Source: Igneacidithiobacillus sp041146875 (GTDB lineage Bacteria > Pseudomonadota > Gammaproteobacteria > Acidithiobacillales > Acidithiobacillaceae). Taken from it: a stretch of DNA of 64,000 nucleotides. Positions 8,053 to 16,747 of this stretch are shown here, piece after piece; position 1 is the stretch's first letter; every line of letters begins with the position of its first letter. The stretch is from positions 124,001-188,000 of the forward strand of contig NZ_JBFRXP010000002.1 of the NCBI RefSeq assembly GCF_041146875.1. The letters run 5' to 3'. The position numbers and the translations under genes were made by a program. The notes under the pieces were generated by a model that saw only the letters and a list, made by a program, of their open reading frames with translations, did not search any database and had not been told where the DNA came from.

Positions 8053-10829
8053 ACGCAGTAGAAATCGAACAAGCCATCACAGACCTTGCGGAGCAGCCCT
8101 TTGACCCCGCAGAGTTCCCCTATGCCTTCCTTGAAGCCTTCGGCAACAAGGCAACCACCATCAAGCGCCTGCGCGCAGGGGCATCGAACAAGTCCGACCT
8201 GAGCGGCGTTCTCCAGACCAGCAACATCCACATCCTGACCTGCAATGCGGGCCAGGTCACGGCGACGCTCAAGGCCCTCAAGGACAGCCCGGCCACCGCC
8301 AAGGGCAAGGCCAAGTTCGTGCTCGCCACCGATGGCGTGGACTTCGAGGCCGAAGACCTGTCCAGTGGCGAGACAGTTGCCTGCGCCTTCAAAGATTTCC
8401 CAGACCACTTTGGCTTCTTCCTGCCGCTGGCGGGTATCAGCACCGTCCGCCAGATCAGCGAAAACGCCTTTGACATTCGGGCCACCAGCCGCCTGAATCG
8501 CCTGTACGTCGAACTGCTGAAAGACAACCCTGAATGGGGTAAGGCTGAGCGCCGCCATGACATGAACCACTTCATGGCGCGGCTCATCTTCTGTTTCTTC
8601 GCCGAGGACACCGACATATTCATCGGCAAAGGCAAGTTTACCGAGACCGTCACGCAGATGAGCGCGAAGGACTCGACCAACACCCACGAGGTCGTCGGCA
8701 CCTTGTTCCTTGCCATGAACACGAAAAGCGAGGATCGAGCCGCAGCGAAGATTCCCCGTTGGGCCGACAGCTTCCCCTACGTCAATGGCGGTTTGTTTTC
8801 CGGCAGCATGGATGTGCCGAAGTTCAGCAAGATCGCCCGTTCCTATCTGCTGCACGTCGGCGGCCTCGACTGGACCAAGATCAACCCCGACATCTTCGGG
8901 TCGATGATCCAGGCCGTCGCAGAGGATGAGGAACGCGGTGAGTTGGGTATGCACTACACGAGCGTTCCCAACATCCTGAAGGTGCTAAACCCGCTTTTCC
9001 TCGACGACCTGCGGGCGAGACTGGGGGAGGCGGGGAATAACGCGCGCATGCTGCTCAACCTGCGCAAGCGCATCGCAAAGATCAGAGTCTTCGACTCAGC
9101 CTGCGGTTCGGGCAACTTCCTGGTGATTGCCTACAAGGAGATGCGCGCAATCGAGGCCGAGATTAATAAACGGCGCGATGAGTCGGATCGCCCGTCAGAA
9201 ATTCCGCTCACCAATTTTCGCGGGATCGAGCTACGCGACTTCCCTGCAGAGATCGCGCGCCTTGCGCTGGTCATCGCCGAGTATCAGTGCGATGTGCTCT
9301 ATCGCGGGCAGAAGTTGGCCTTGGCCGAGTTCTTGCCTCTGCGCAATGAGAACTGGATCACCTGCGGCAACGCTCTGCGGCTCGATTGGTTGAGAATATG
9401 CCCATCGACTGGCACCGGCGTGAAGGTGCAGGCCGATGACTTGTTCGAAACCCCGCTTGATCAGGCAGAAATTGACTTCGAGAACGAGGGCGGCGAGACA
9501 TACCTCTGCGGGAATCCCCCGTACCTAGGCTCCCGTGATCAAAAGGACGAACAAAAATCTGACTTGCGACTACTTTTTGACAAGCGAGTAGACAATTGGA
9601 AGTCCCTTGACTATGTCGCCGGATGGTTTATGAAGGCGACCGACTACTGCATAAACACAAGGTCCATTGCCGCTTTCGTTTCTACCAACTCTATCTGCCA
9701 AGGTTTACAAGTCCCTGTCCTATGGCCAGCGATCCTTGCAAGTGGCTGCCAGATCGAATTTGCGCATACTTCCTTCCGTTGGGCCAATCTTGCCAGCCAT
9801 AACGCTGGCGTGACCGTGGTAATCGTAGGCATAACGACGCAGCCCCGCAGTCCGAGGCGTCTGTTCTCTTTGGACAATTCGGGGAACACCATCGAGCGAC
9901 AAGTCTCGCACATCAACGCATATTTGGCGGTAGGCGAAAGTGTCATCGTTGAAAAGGCTAGTCAACCTTTGTCCGCACTTAGCGAGATGACCTTCGGAAA
10001 CACACCGATAGACGGAGGTCTCTTGTTGCTGTCGCGGGACGAGCGCGACTCGTTACAACTCACGCCCACACAACAAGCCCGCTTTGTCCGCCGGATTGTC
10101 GGTTCGGCTGAGTTCATTCGCGGCTTAGAGCGCTATTGCTTGTGGATCGAAGATCAACACTTGACTGAAGCACAAGCAATTCGCCCTCTTGCTCAACGCA
10201 TTAGTGGCGTGCGCGATTTGCGGCTCAATGGCGGGAAGACAGCAAGGGATATCGCTGATAGGTCGCACCAATTTCAAAGGATGTTCATTGGAAAGCACTC
10301 AACCCTCGTTGTGCCTAGCGTCTCGTCCGAATCCCGTGAATACTTGCCCTGTGGTTATGAGCCTGCCGGAACGGTAGTCAGCAACCTCGCTTTCGCCCTC
10401 TATGACGCTCCGCTTTGGAACATGGCTCTTATCGCAAGTCGCATGCACCTAGTCTGGATCGCCACCGTCTGCGGCAAGCTGGAAACACGCTACCGCTACT
10501 CTAACACCCTAGGCTGGAATACCTTTCCCGTGCCTATGCTGACGGAGAAGAACAAAGCCGACCTTACGCGCTGCGCTGAGGACATCTTGTTGGCGCGGGA
10601 GCATCACTTTCCGGCGACCATCGCTGACCTTTACGAACCCGAGAAGATGCCCTCCGATCTGCGGGAGGCGCATGAGCGCAACGACGAAGTGCTGGAGCGC
10701 ATTTACATCGGCCGCCGATTCAAGAACGACACCGAGCGGCTGGAGAAGCTGTTCGACCTCTACACCAAGATGACCGCTGTGGCTTCGCCGGCCAAGGGCA
10801 AGAAACGTAAAGCGGGAGCCAACATATGA
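8049..10829 (+). CDS. MmeI-like class I DNA adenine methyltransferase (926 aa), nuclease motif not seen
   Basis: N6-adenine DNA methyltransferase of the MmeI/YeeA type. Residues about 165-190 carry NHFMARLIFCFFAEDTDIF (helical spacer domain), followed by ELGMHYTSVPNILKVLNPLF. SAM-binding motif I is FDSACGSGNFL (Asp349-Phe357) and catalytic motif IV is NPPY (489-492). The C-terminal third resembles a target-recognition domain, with the usual tail YEPEKMPSDLREAHERNDEVLERIY. MmeI-type enzymes begin with a PD-(D/E)XK nuclease; I could not find its D..ExK pattern in residues 1-150, where the text reads GASNKSDLSGVLQTSNIHIL. It may therefore only methylate, with cutting supplied by the neighbours. 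Overlaps both neighbours by 4 bases. Confidence 0.9.
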   Translation: MNAVEIEQAITDLAEQPFDPAEFPYAFLEAFGNKATTIKRLRAGASNKSDLSGVLQTSNIHILTCNAGQVTATLKALKDSPATAKGKAKFVLATDGVDFEAEDLSSGETVACAFKDFPDHFGFFLPLAGISTVRQISENAFDIRATSRLNRLYVELLKDNPEWGKAERRHDMNHFMARLIFCFFAEDTDIFIGKGKFTETVTQMSAKDSTNTHEVVGTLFLAMNTKSEDRAAAKIPRWADSFPYVNGGLFSGSMDVPKFSKIARSYLLHVGGLDWTKINPDIFGSMIQAVAEDEERGELGMHYTSVPNILKVLNPLFLDDLRARLGEAGNNARMLLNLRKRIAKIRVFDSACGSGNFLVIAYKEMRAIEAEINKRRDESDRPSEIPLTNFRGIELRDFPAEIARLALVIAEYQCDVLYRGQKLALAEFLPLRNENWITCGNALRLDWLRICPSTGTGVKVQADDLFETPLDQAEIDFENEGGETYLCGNPPYLGSRDQKDEQKSDLRLLFDKRVDNWKSLDYVAGWFMKATDYCINTRSIAAFVSTNSICQGLQVPVLWPAILASGCQIEFAHTSFRWANLASHNAGVTVVIVGITTQPRSPRRLFSLDNSGNTIERQVSHINAYLAVGESVIVEKASQPLSALSEMTFGNTPIDGGLLLLSRDERDSLQLTPTQQARFVRRIVGSAEFIRGLERYCLWIEDQHLTEAQAIRPLAQRISGVRDLRLNGGKTARDIADRSHQFQRMFIGKHSTLVVPSVSSESREYLPCGYEPAGTVVSNLAFALYDAPLWNMALIASRMHLVWIATVCGKLETRYRYSNTLGWNTFPVPMLTEKNKADLTRCAEDILLAREHHFPATIADLYEPEKMPSDLREAHERNDEVLERIYIGRRFKNDTERLEKLFDLYTKMTAVASPAKGKKRKAGANI

Positions 10830-12880
10830 ACGAAAAGATCAAATCCGTACCATCCGTTTCAGTCTCTTACGCCCGCAACGGGGCATCAACCAAGTCCAAT
10901 GCACTTGGGATGCGGCCCATGCAGGAGCGCGCCTACGAGAAGCGCGGCGAGCAATACCTGCTTATTAAGTCCCCGCCAGCATCCGGCAAGAGCCGTGCCT
11001 TGATGTTCGTCGCGCTCGATAAGCTGGCGAACCAAGGCTTGAGGCAAGCCATCATCGTCGTGCCGGAGAAGTCCATCGGGGCCAGTTTCAACGATGAGCC
11101 GCTGTCAAAGTACGGCTTCTGGTCCGACTGGCAGGTTGAACCCAAGTGGAACCTGTGCAACGCGCCGGGCAACGACAACGGCGGCAAGGTCAAGTCGCTG
11201 GGCGCGTTCCTCGAAGGTGACGACAGGGTGCTGGTCTGCACCCACGCCACCTTCCGGTTTGCAGTCGATGCCTACGGCGTGGAGGCGTTCGACGACCGGC
11301 TGATCGCCGTCGATGAGTTCCACCACGTTTCGGCCAACCCGGACAACAAGCTCGGCCTGCATCTGGGACAGTTCATTGCGCGTGGCAAGACGCACATAGT
11401 CGCCATGACTGGCTCTTACTTCCGGGGCGATGCCGAGGCCGTGCTCGCGCCGCAGGACGAGTCGAAGTTCGATACCGTCACCTACACCTACTACGAACAG
11501 CTCAACGGCTACGAGTACCTCAAGCAGCTCGACATCGGCTACTTCTTCTACAGTGGCCCTTACGTCGATGACATCCTTAATGTCCTCGATCCCGCCGAGA
11601 AGACCATTATTCACATCCCGAATGTCAATTCGCGCGAGAGCACGAAGGACAAGATGCGGGAAGTGGAGCACATCATCGAGGCTCTGGGTGAATGGCAAGG
11701 CATCGACCCTGCGACCGGCTTCCAACGTGTTAAGCGACCCGATGGCCGCGTGCTGCGGATTGCCGATCTTGTTGATGATGACGCTTCAAAACGCGACCAC
11801 GTAGCCACCGCGCTGAAAGGCCCGGCGCAGAAGAACAACCGAGACCATGTGGACATCATCATCGCGCTGGGCATGGCGAAGGAAGGCTTCGATTGGATTT
11901 GGTGCGAACACGCGCTAACCGTGGGTTACCGCGCCAGTCTGACCGAGATCGTGCAAATCATCGGCCGTGCCACTCGTGACGCGCCGGGCAAGACCCGCGC
12001 AAGGTTCACCAACCTGATCGCCGAGCCGGATGCGACCGAGGCAGCTGTCACCGAGGCCGTCAACGACACGTTGAAGGCTATCGCGGCGAGCCTGTTGATG
12101 GAGCAGGTTCTAGCGCCGCGCTTCGAGTTCAAGCCCAAGAACCCCGACAGCGGCCCGACGCCGGGCTTTAGCTATGGCGAGAGTGGCTATGACCCGGACC
12201 GCTGCAATGTCGGTGTCAATGAGCAGACCGGTGCCTACCAAATCGAAATCAAGGGCCTTGCCGAGCCCAAGAGCAAGGAGGCGGCGCGAATCTGTCAGGA
12301 AGACCTGAACGAAGTCATCGCTGCCTTCGTGCAAGACAAGCCCACCATCGAGCGCGGCCTGTTCGATGAGGAATTGGTGCCCGAGGAGCTAACCCAGGTT
12401 CGCATGGGCAAGATCATCAAGGACAAATATCCCGAGCTTGACGCCGAAGATCAGGAGGCCGTTCGCCAGCATGCCATCGCTGCCCTCAACCTCACTCAAC
12501 AGGCTAAACGGCTGGTCACCGAAGGCGAGAGCGACGGGTCGCCCAACACTGCTCTGATCGACGGCGTGCGCCGCTTCGCGATGGATGTGCGTGAGTTGGA
12601 CATCGACCTGATCGACCGAATCAACCCCTTCGGTGAAGCCTACGCCATCCTTGCCAAGACCATGAGCGAGGACAGCTTGAAGCAGGTCGCGGCGGCCATC
12701 TCGGCGAAGCGCACGATCCTGACGCCGGATGAGGCGAAGGAGATGGCCGTTCGCGCCGTCCAGTTCAAGAAAGAGCGCGGACGCATTCCGGCGCTCGATT
12801 CCCAGGATGCGTGGGAGCGACGCATGGCCGAAGGCGCAGCCGCCTTTATGCGTTTCAAGGCGGAGGGGCGCTATGAGTAA
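10826..12880 (+). CDS. SF2 DEAD/DEAH-box helicase (684 aa)
   Basis: Superfamily 2 helicase or translocase. Walker A is SPPASGKSRAL (Gly54-Lys55-Ser56), Walker B/motif II is VDEFHH (Asp163-His166), motif III is MTGSYF (about 194-199), and motif VI is QIIGRATRD (Gln377-Asp385). The C-terminal 250 residues after the helicase core are family specific and unrecognised. By analogy with type I and III restriction and DISARM-like systems it may track along DNA or remodel it for methylation or cleavage. It is translationally coupled to the methyltransferase (ATGA overlap) and overlaps the next gene by 8 bases. Confidence 0.9.
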   Translation: MNEKIKSVPSVSVSYARNGASTKSNALGMRPMQERAYEKRGEQYLLIKSPPASGKSRALMFVALDKLANQGLRQAIIVVPEKSIGASFNDEPLSKYGFWSDWQVEPKWNLCNAPGNDNGGKVKSLGAFLEGDDRVLVCTHATFRFAVDAYGVEAFDDRLIAVDEFHHVSANPDNKLGLHLGQFIARGKTHIVAMTGSYFRGDAEAVLAPQDESKFDTVTYTYYEQLNGYEYLKQLDIGYFFYSGPYVDDILNVLDPAEKTIIHIPNVNSRESTKDKMREVEHIIEALGEWQGIDPATGFQRVKRPDGRVLRIADLVDDDASKRDHVATALKGPAQKNNRDHVDIIIALGMAKEGFDWIWCEHALTVGYRASLTEIVQIIGRATRDAPGKTRARFTNLIAEPDATEAAVTEAVNDTLKAIAASLLMEQVLAPRFEFKPKNPDSGPTPGFSYGESGYDPDRCNVGVNEQTGAYQIEIKGLAEPKSKEAARICQEDLNEVIAAFVQDKPTIERGLFDEELVPEELTQVRMGKIIKDKYPELDAEDQEAVRQHAIAALNLTQQAKRLVTEGESDGSPNTALIDGVRRFAMDVRELDIDLIDRINPFGEAYAILAKTMSEDSLKQVAAAISAKRTILTPDEAKEMAVRAVQFKKERGRIPALDSQDAWERRMAEGAAAFMRFKAEGRYE

Positions 12881-14081
12881 CTCCGATCTTGACGCACTTG
12901 CTGCAGAGCTTGCCGACTTCGCACCGCCCGAGAAGAAGGGCGGACGCCCAGCCAGTGAAGAGCGCGTCATCGCTGGCTTCGAGGAAATCCAGCGTTTCAC
13001 TGAGCAGCACGGGCGCGCGCCGCAGCACGGTGAAGACCGCGACATATTCGAGCGCCTTTACGCCGTGCGGCTCGACCGCTTGCGCGTGCTGCCCGATTGC
13101 CGTGCCTTGCTTGCGTCGCTCGACCATCAGGGCCTGCTTGCAGGGGCACCAACGGCTGCTACGGCGGAGGAAATCATCGACATCGACGACCTGGCTGCCG
13201 AACTGGCAGGCGTGGGCGGTAGGGACGGCATCACAGTCCTGCGCCATGTTCGCACCAGCGCCGAAAAGCGCGCCGCCGAGGAAATCGCGGATCGAAAGCC
13301 CTGCGAGGACTTCGAGACCTTCCGGCCCTTGTTCGAGCGTGTTCAAACGGAAGTCAAGACCGGCTTGCGCCAGTCCCAGCCCATAGAAGCGGGCCGCCGT
13401 GCGATTGAAGCCGGGGACTTTTTCGTTCTCGAGGGCATTACGCTCTACGTCGCCGAGGTCGGTGAGCCGCTGAAAACCACCGCCAGGGAAATAGACCGGC
13501 GCTTGCGCCTCATCTTCTCCAATGGTACTGAGAGCAATCTGCTTCTACGCTCGCTCCAGCGCGCGTTCTACGACGACCCCGCCGCGCGGCGGCTGGCTTC
13601 GCCTGAGAGCGGGCAACTTTCCTTCGGCGGCGAGCTTGAGGCCGATGATGTCGAAAGCGGCACGATCTACGTCCTGCGCTCCTTATCCGATCATCCGTAT
13701 GTTGCGCAGCACCGTGACATCATCTACAAGGTGGGAGTGACCGGCGGCAGGGTTGAAACGCGCATCGCCAACGCCGAGAACGAAGCGACCTATCTGCTGG
13801 CAAAGGTCGAGGTCGTTGCGACGTACAAGCTCGCGGGGGTTAATCGCACCCGGATGGAAAGCTTGTTCCACAGGTTGTTCGCGCCAGCGCGGTTGGACAT
13901 CACCATCCATGACCGCTTCGGTCATCCTGTGCAGCCTGAGGAATGGTTCCTAGTGCCGCTCTATGTGATCGACGAAGCGGTTCAGCGCATTCGAGATGGC
14001 TCGATTACCGAGGTTGTCTACGATCCGAAGACAGCTCGACTGGTGGACTACGCACAGACACAATATAAGGATGCACCATGA
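12873..14081 (+). CDS. GIY-YIG nuclease family protein (402 aa)
   Basis: The C-terminal domain is a GIY-YIG-type nuclease of the T5orf172/MUG113 kind: GTIYVLRS (263-270), then IIYKVGVTGGRVETRI (about 283-298, with the second Tyr and conserved Arg), then RMESLFHRLF with the metal-binding Glu (about 330). The N-terminal 250 residues are helical and unrecognised. The start at 12873 is inside the last codons of the helicase gene (8-base overlap); an upstream in-frame start at 12729 would lie deep in the helicase gene and is rejected. It provides one of the two candidate DNA-cutting activities of the operon. ATGA overlap with the next gene. Confidence 0.88.
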   Translation: MSNSDLDALAAELADFAPPEKKGGRPASEERVIAGFEEIQRFTEQHGRAPQHGEDRDIFERLYAVRLDRLRVLPDCRALLASLDHQGLLAGAPTAATAEEIIDIDDLAAELAGVGGRDGITVLRHVRTSAEKRAAEEIADRKPCEDFETFRPLFERVQTEVKTGLRQSQPIEAGRRAIEAGDFFVLEGITLYVAEVGEPLKTTAREIDRRLRLIFSNGTESNLLLRSLQRAFYDDPAARRLASPESGQLSFGGELEADDVESGTIYVLRSLSDHPYVAQHRDIIYKVGVTGGRVETRIANAENEATYLLAKVEVVATYKLAGVNRTRMESLFHRLFAPARLDITIHDRFGHPVQPEEWFLVPLYVIDEAVQRIRDGSITEVVYDPKTARLVDYAQTQYKDAP

Positions 14082-16747
14082 TGGAAAGTCTGCCGTCAAA
14101 GCAATCAGGAACTCGATCTACCTTCTTCGCGGAAGGGGCACAGTGGGTACGCGCAGACTTTCATCTGCATACCCGAGCAGACCGCGAATTCAAGTACACG
14201 GGCGATGACAACTTCTACAACAGCAACTATGTGGATGCGTTGGAGAAGGCGGGCATCCGGCTTGGCGTCATCACCAATCACAATAAGTTCGACTTTGACG
14301 AGTTCAAAGGACTGCGCAAGACGGCCCAGAAGAAGGGTGTTGCGCTGCTGCCAGGCGTCGAGTTGTCGGTTAACGACGGGGCTAACGGCATCCACACGCT
14401 TGTTGTGTTCTCTGACGAATGGATCGACGAGCACAACTACATCAACCCCTTCCTAACCAGCGCATTCGAAGGTAAGACACCTGCGCAATACGAGCAGGAG
14501 AATGGCCGCACCTCCTGGTCTCTTCTGGAGACGATCAAGAAGCTGGAAAGCTATCACCGGGATTTTTTCCTGGTGTTTGCCCATGTTGAAGCACCGAGTG
14601 GCTTGTGGGCGGAGCTGGATGGCGGCCGCCTCACTGAGTTGGGGCAGAGCGAATTTTTCCGGCGCAGAACACTGGCTTTTCAGAAGGTTCGCACGCACGA
14701 TGGTGCAGGGAAAGAAAAACCTTGTCGCACCAAGATTCAAAGCTGGCTGCAGAGCTGGTACCCGGCAGAACTGGAAGGCAGCGACCCCAAGTGCATCGAT
14801 GAAATCGGCCGGGGCAAAACCAGCTACCTGAAGTTGGGTGAGCTGTCCTTCGAGGCGGTCAAGTTTGCCTTGAGCGATCCTGTTGGGCGGGTAGCCATGG
14901 AGCCGCCCAAGCATCAGGCTTCGCACATCCGCAGCATCCGCTTCGACGGCGGCATCCTCGACGGGCAGATGCTGCATTTCTCTTCCGAACTCAACACATT
15001 GATCGGCATCCGGGGCAGTGGCAAGTCATCCATCCTAGAGGCAGTGCGCTACGCCCTCGACATCCCACGGGGCGAGAAGGCGCAGGACACCAAGTACAAG
15101 GATGAGTTGATCCGCCATACCCTCGGCAGCGGCGGCAAGGTGACGCTGACGGCCTGCGATGTGTACGGGCAGGAATTCACCGTCTCCCGTATCTTCCGCG
15201 AAGCGCCGAACGTCTACTTGGGCGGAAAGTTGCAGCCAGGCGTGTCGATCCGGGAGACCGTACTACGTCGCCCGATCTACTTTGGACAGAAGGACCTCTC
15301 CAGCACCGGCGAAGGCTTCGAGACTGATCTGGTAGAAAAGTTGGTTGGCGAGAAGCTACGTGTGCTGCGTGACGAGATCGAAGCGCAACGCCAGCGCGTG
15401 CGCGAAGCCGCCCAGCGCTGGCTCAAGTTGAGCAACACCGCCGAGCAGAAGCGCGATTTTGAGACCCAACTCGCCGATGCCAACTTCCGTCTGACCAAGT
15501 TCGCGGAGCACGGCATCGCCGACAAGCTCCAAAAGCGCCTTGGCTTCCAGCAGGACGCTACTGCGCTGGCACGCATGAAGGAGCGGGCGGACGACTTCAT
15601 CCGCGCCCTGGGGCAACTGGTCGCCGAACACGAAGACGAGTTGCGCAACGCCACGAGCTACGCGTCCAAGCAGAACCCGGATTTCTTCGCGGCATACTAC
15701 GCCGAGTTCGCCAACCTTGTTGCAAAGGTCGATCAGCTCAAGCAGATCGAGAGGGACGCGCGCGCCATTGCGGATCGCCTCAAGACCAAGCAGGGCGAAT
15801 TTGAAGGTGCAAGCAGGAGCCTTCAGGAAGAGTTTGCGCAGGTCGAGCGGCAACTGGCCCAGGAACTCAAGCAAACTGGCATGACGGCCATCCAACCGGA
15901 CGACTTCCTGGCCCAGCAGCAACGCAAGACCAAGGCGGAGCAAATGCTGGAGGCGTTGGCCAAGCAGGAATCACAGCAGACCAACATCCGCGACGCGCTG
16001 TTCGCGGAGATCGACAAGCTCAACGAACTCTGGCTGCGCGAGTTCAACACCATCAAGGTGGAGCTGGATCGCGTGAACGCTGGCCACACTGCCTTGCAGA
16101 TCGAAGCTGACTTCAAGGGCGACAAGGAAGCCGCCATCAGCTTCATGCAGCAGCTCTTCAAGGGAAGCAACATCCGCGAGACCACGCTGCGCGCAGTGAT
16201 GGAGGACTATGCCGACTTCGGCGGCCTCCTGCGTGCCCTGCCGGGCGCTTTGGTCAAGGCTGGCAGCACCCCCGAGGTCTTCGAGAAGACCTTCATGCAG
16301 AACCTGACCGAGTTCGTCACCTGGCAGGTTCCCAACCGTTTCGTCATACGCTATCGCGGCAAGGAGCTGAAGCACCACTCACTAGGGCAGCGAGCTTCTG
16401 CGCTGTTGCTGTACGTGCTCAGCCAGCGGCAGAACGACGTAATTATCATCGACCAGCCAGAAGACGACCTGGACAACCAGACCATCTACGATGACGTGAT
16501 CAAGCTGCTGCGTGAGATGAAGCCTCACGCCCAGTTCATCTTCGCTACCCACAACGCCAATTTCCCGGTGCTGGGTGACGCGGAGCAGGTGCACGCCTGC
16601 CAGTACCAGGATGAAAGGGTAAACGTGGAAAGCGGTAGTATCGACGCCCGCCCGGTGCAGCACGCCATTATCAACATCATGGAAGGAGGCCAGGAAGCCT
16701 TCAACCGTCGCAAAGAGGTGTACAACCTATGGAAACCACAGAGCTGA
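14078..16747 (+). CDS. TrlF-like PHP domain + SMC/ABC-type ATPase (889 aa)
   Basis: The N-terminus is a PHP (polymerase and histidinol phosphatase) phosphoesterase domain: ADFHLHT (His29, His31), VITNHNKFDFDEF and LLPGVELSVNDG are its metal-ligand boxes. The C-terminal two thirds are an SMC/RecF-like ATPase: Walker A GIRGSGKSS (Gly313-Ser317), a long coiled coil about residues 430-700, ABC signature HSLGQRASALL (about 766-777), Walker B VIIIDQPEDDLDN (Asp792, Glu795) and a final ATHNANF switch His. This layout matches the group annotated as TrlF family AAA-like ATPase. Likely a DNA-sensing ATPase coupled to a nuclease or phosphoesterase. Overlaps the next gene by 19 bases. Confidence 0.88.
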   Translation: MMESLPSKQSGTRSTFFAEGAQWVRADFHLHTRADREFKYTGDDNFYNSNYVDALEKAGIRLGVITNHNKFDFDEFKGLRKTAQKKGVALLPGVELSVNDGANGIHTLVVFSDEWIDEHNYINPFLTSAFEGKTPAQYEQENGRTSWSLLETIKKLESYHRDFFLVFAHVEAPSGLWAELDGGRLTELGQSEFFRRRTLAFQKVRTHDGAGKEKPCRTKIQSWLQSWYPAELEGSDPKCIDEIGRGKTSYLKLGELSFEAVKFALSDPVGRVAMEPPKHQASHIRSIRFDGGILDGQMLHFSSELNTLIGIRGSGKSSILEAVRYALDIPRGEKAQDTKYKDELIRHTLGSGGKVTLTACDVYGQEFTVSRIFREAPNVYLGGKLQPGVSIRETVLRRPIYFGQKDLSSTGEGFETDLVEKLVGEKLRVLRDEIEAQRQRVREAAQRWLKLSNTAEQKRDFETQLADANFRLTKFAEHGIADKLQKRLGFQQDATALARMKERADDFIRALGQLVAEHEDELRNATSYASKQNPDFFAAYYAEFANLVAKVDQLKQIERDARAIADRLKTKQGEFEGASRSLQEEFAQVERQLAQELKQTGMTAIQPDDFLAQQQRKTKAEQMLEALAKQESQQTNIRDALFAEIDKLNELWLREFNTIKVELDRVNAGHTALQIEADFKGDKEAAISFMQQLFKGSNIRETTLRAVMEDYADFGGLLRALPGALVKAGSTPEVFEKTFMQNLTEFVTWQVPNRFVIRYRGKELKHHSLGQRASALLLYVLSQRQNDVIIIDQPEDDLDNQTIYDDVIKLLREMKPHAQFIFATHNANFPVLGDAEQVHACQYQDERVNVESGSIDARPVQHAIINIMEGGQEAFNRRKEVYNLWKPQS

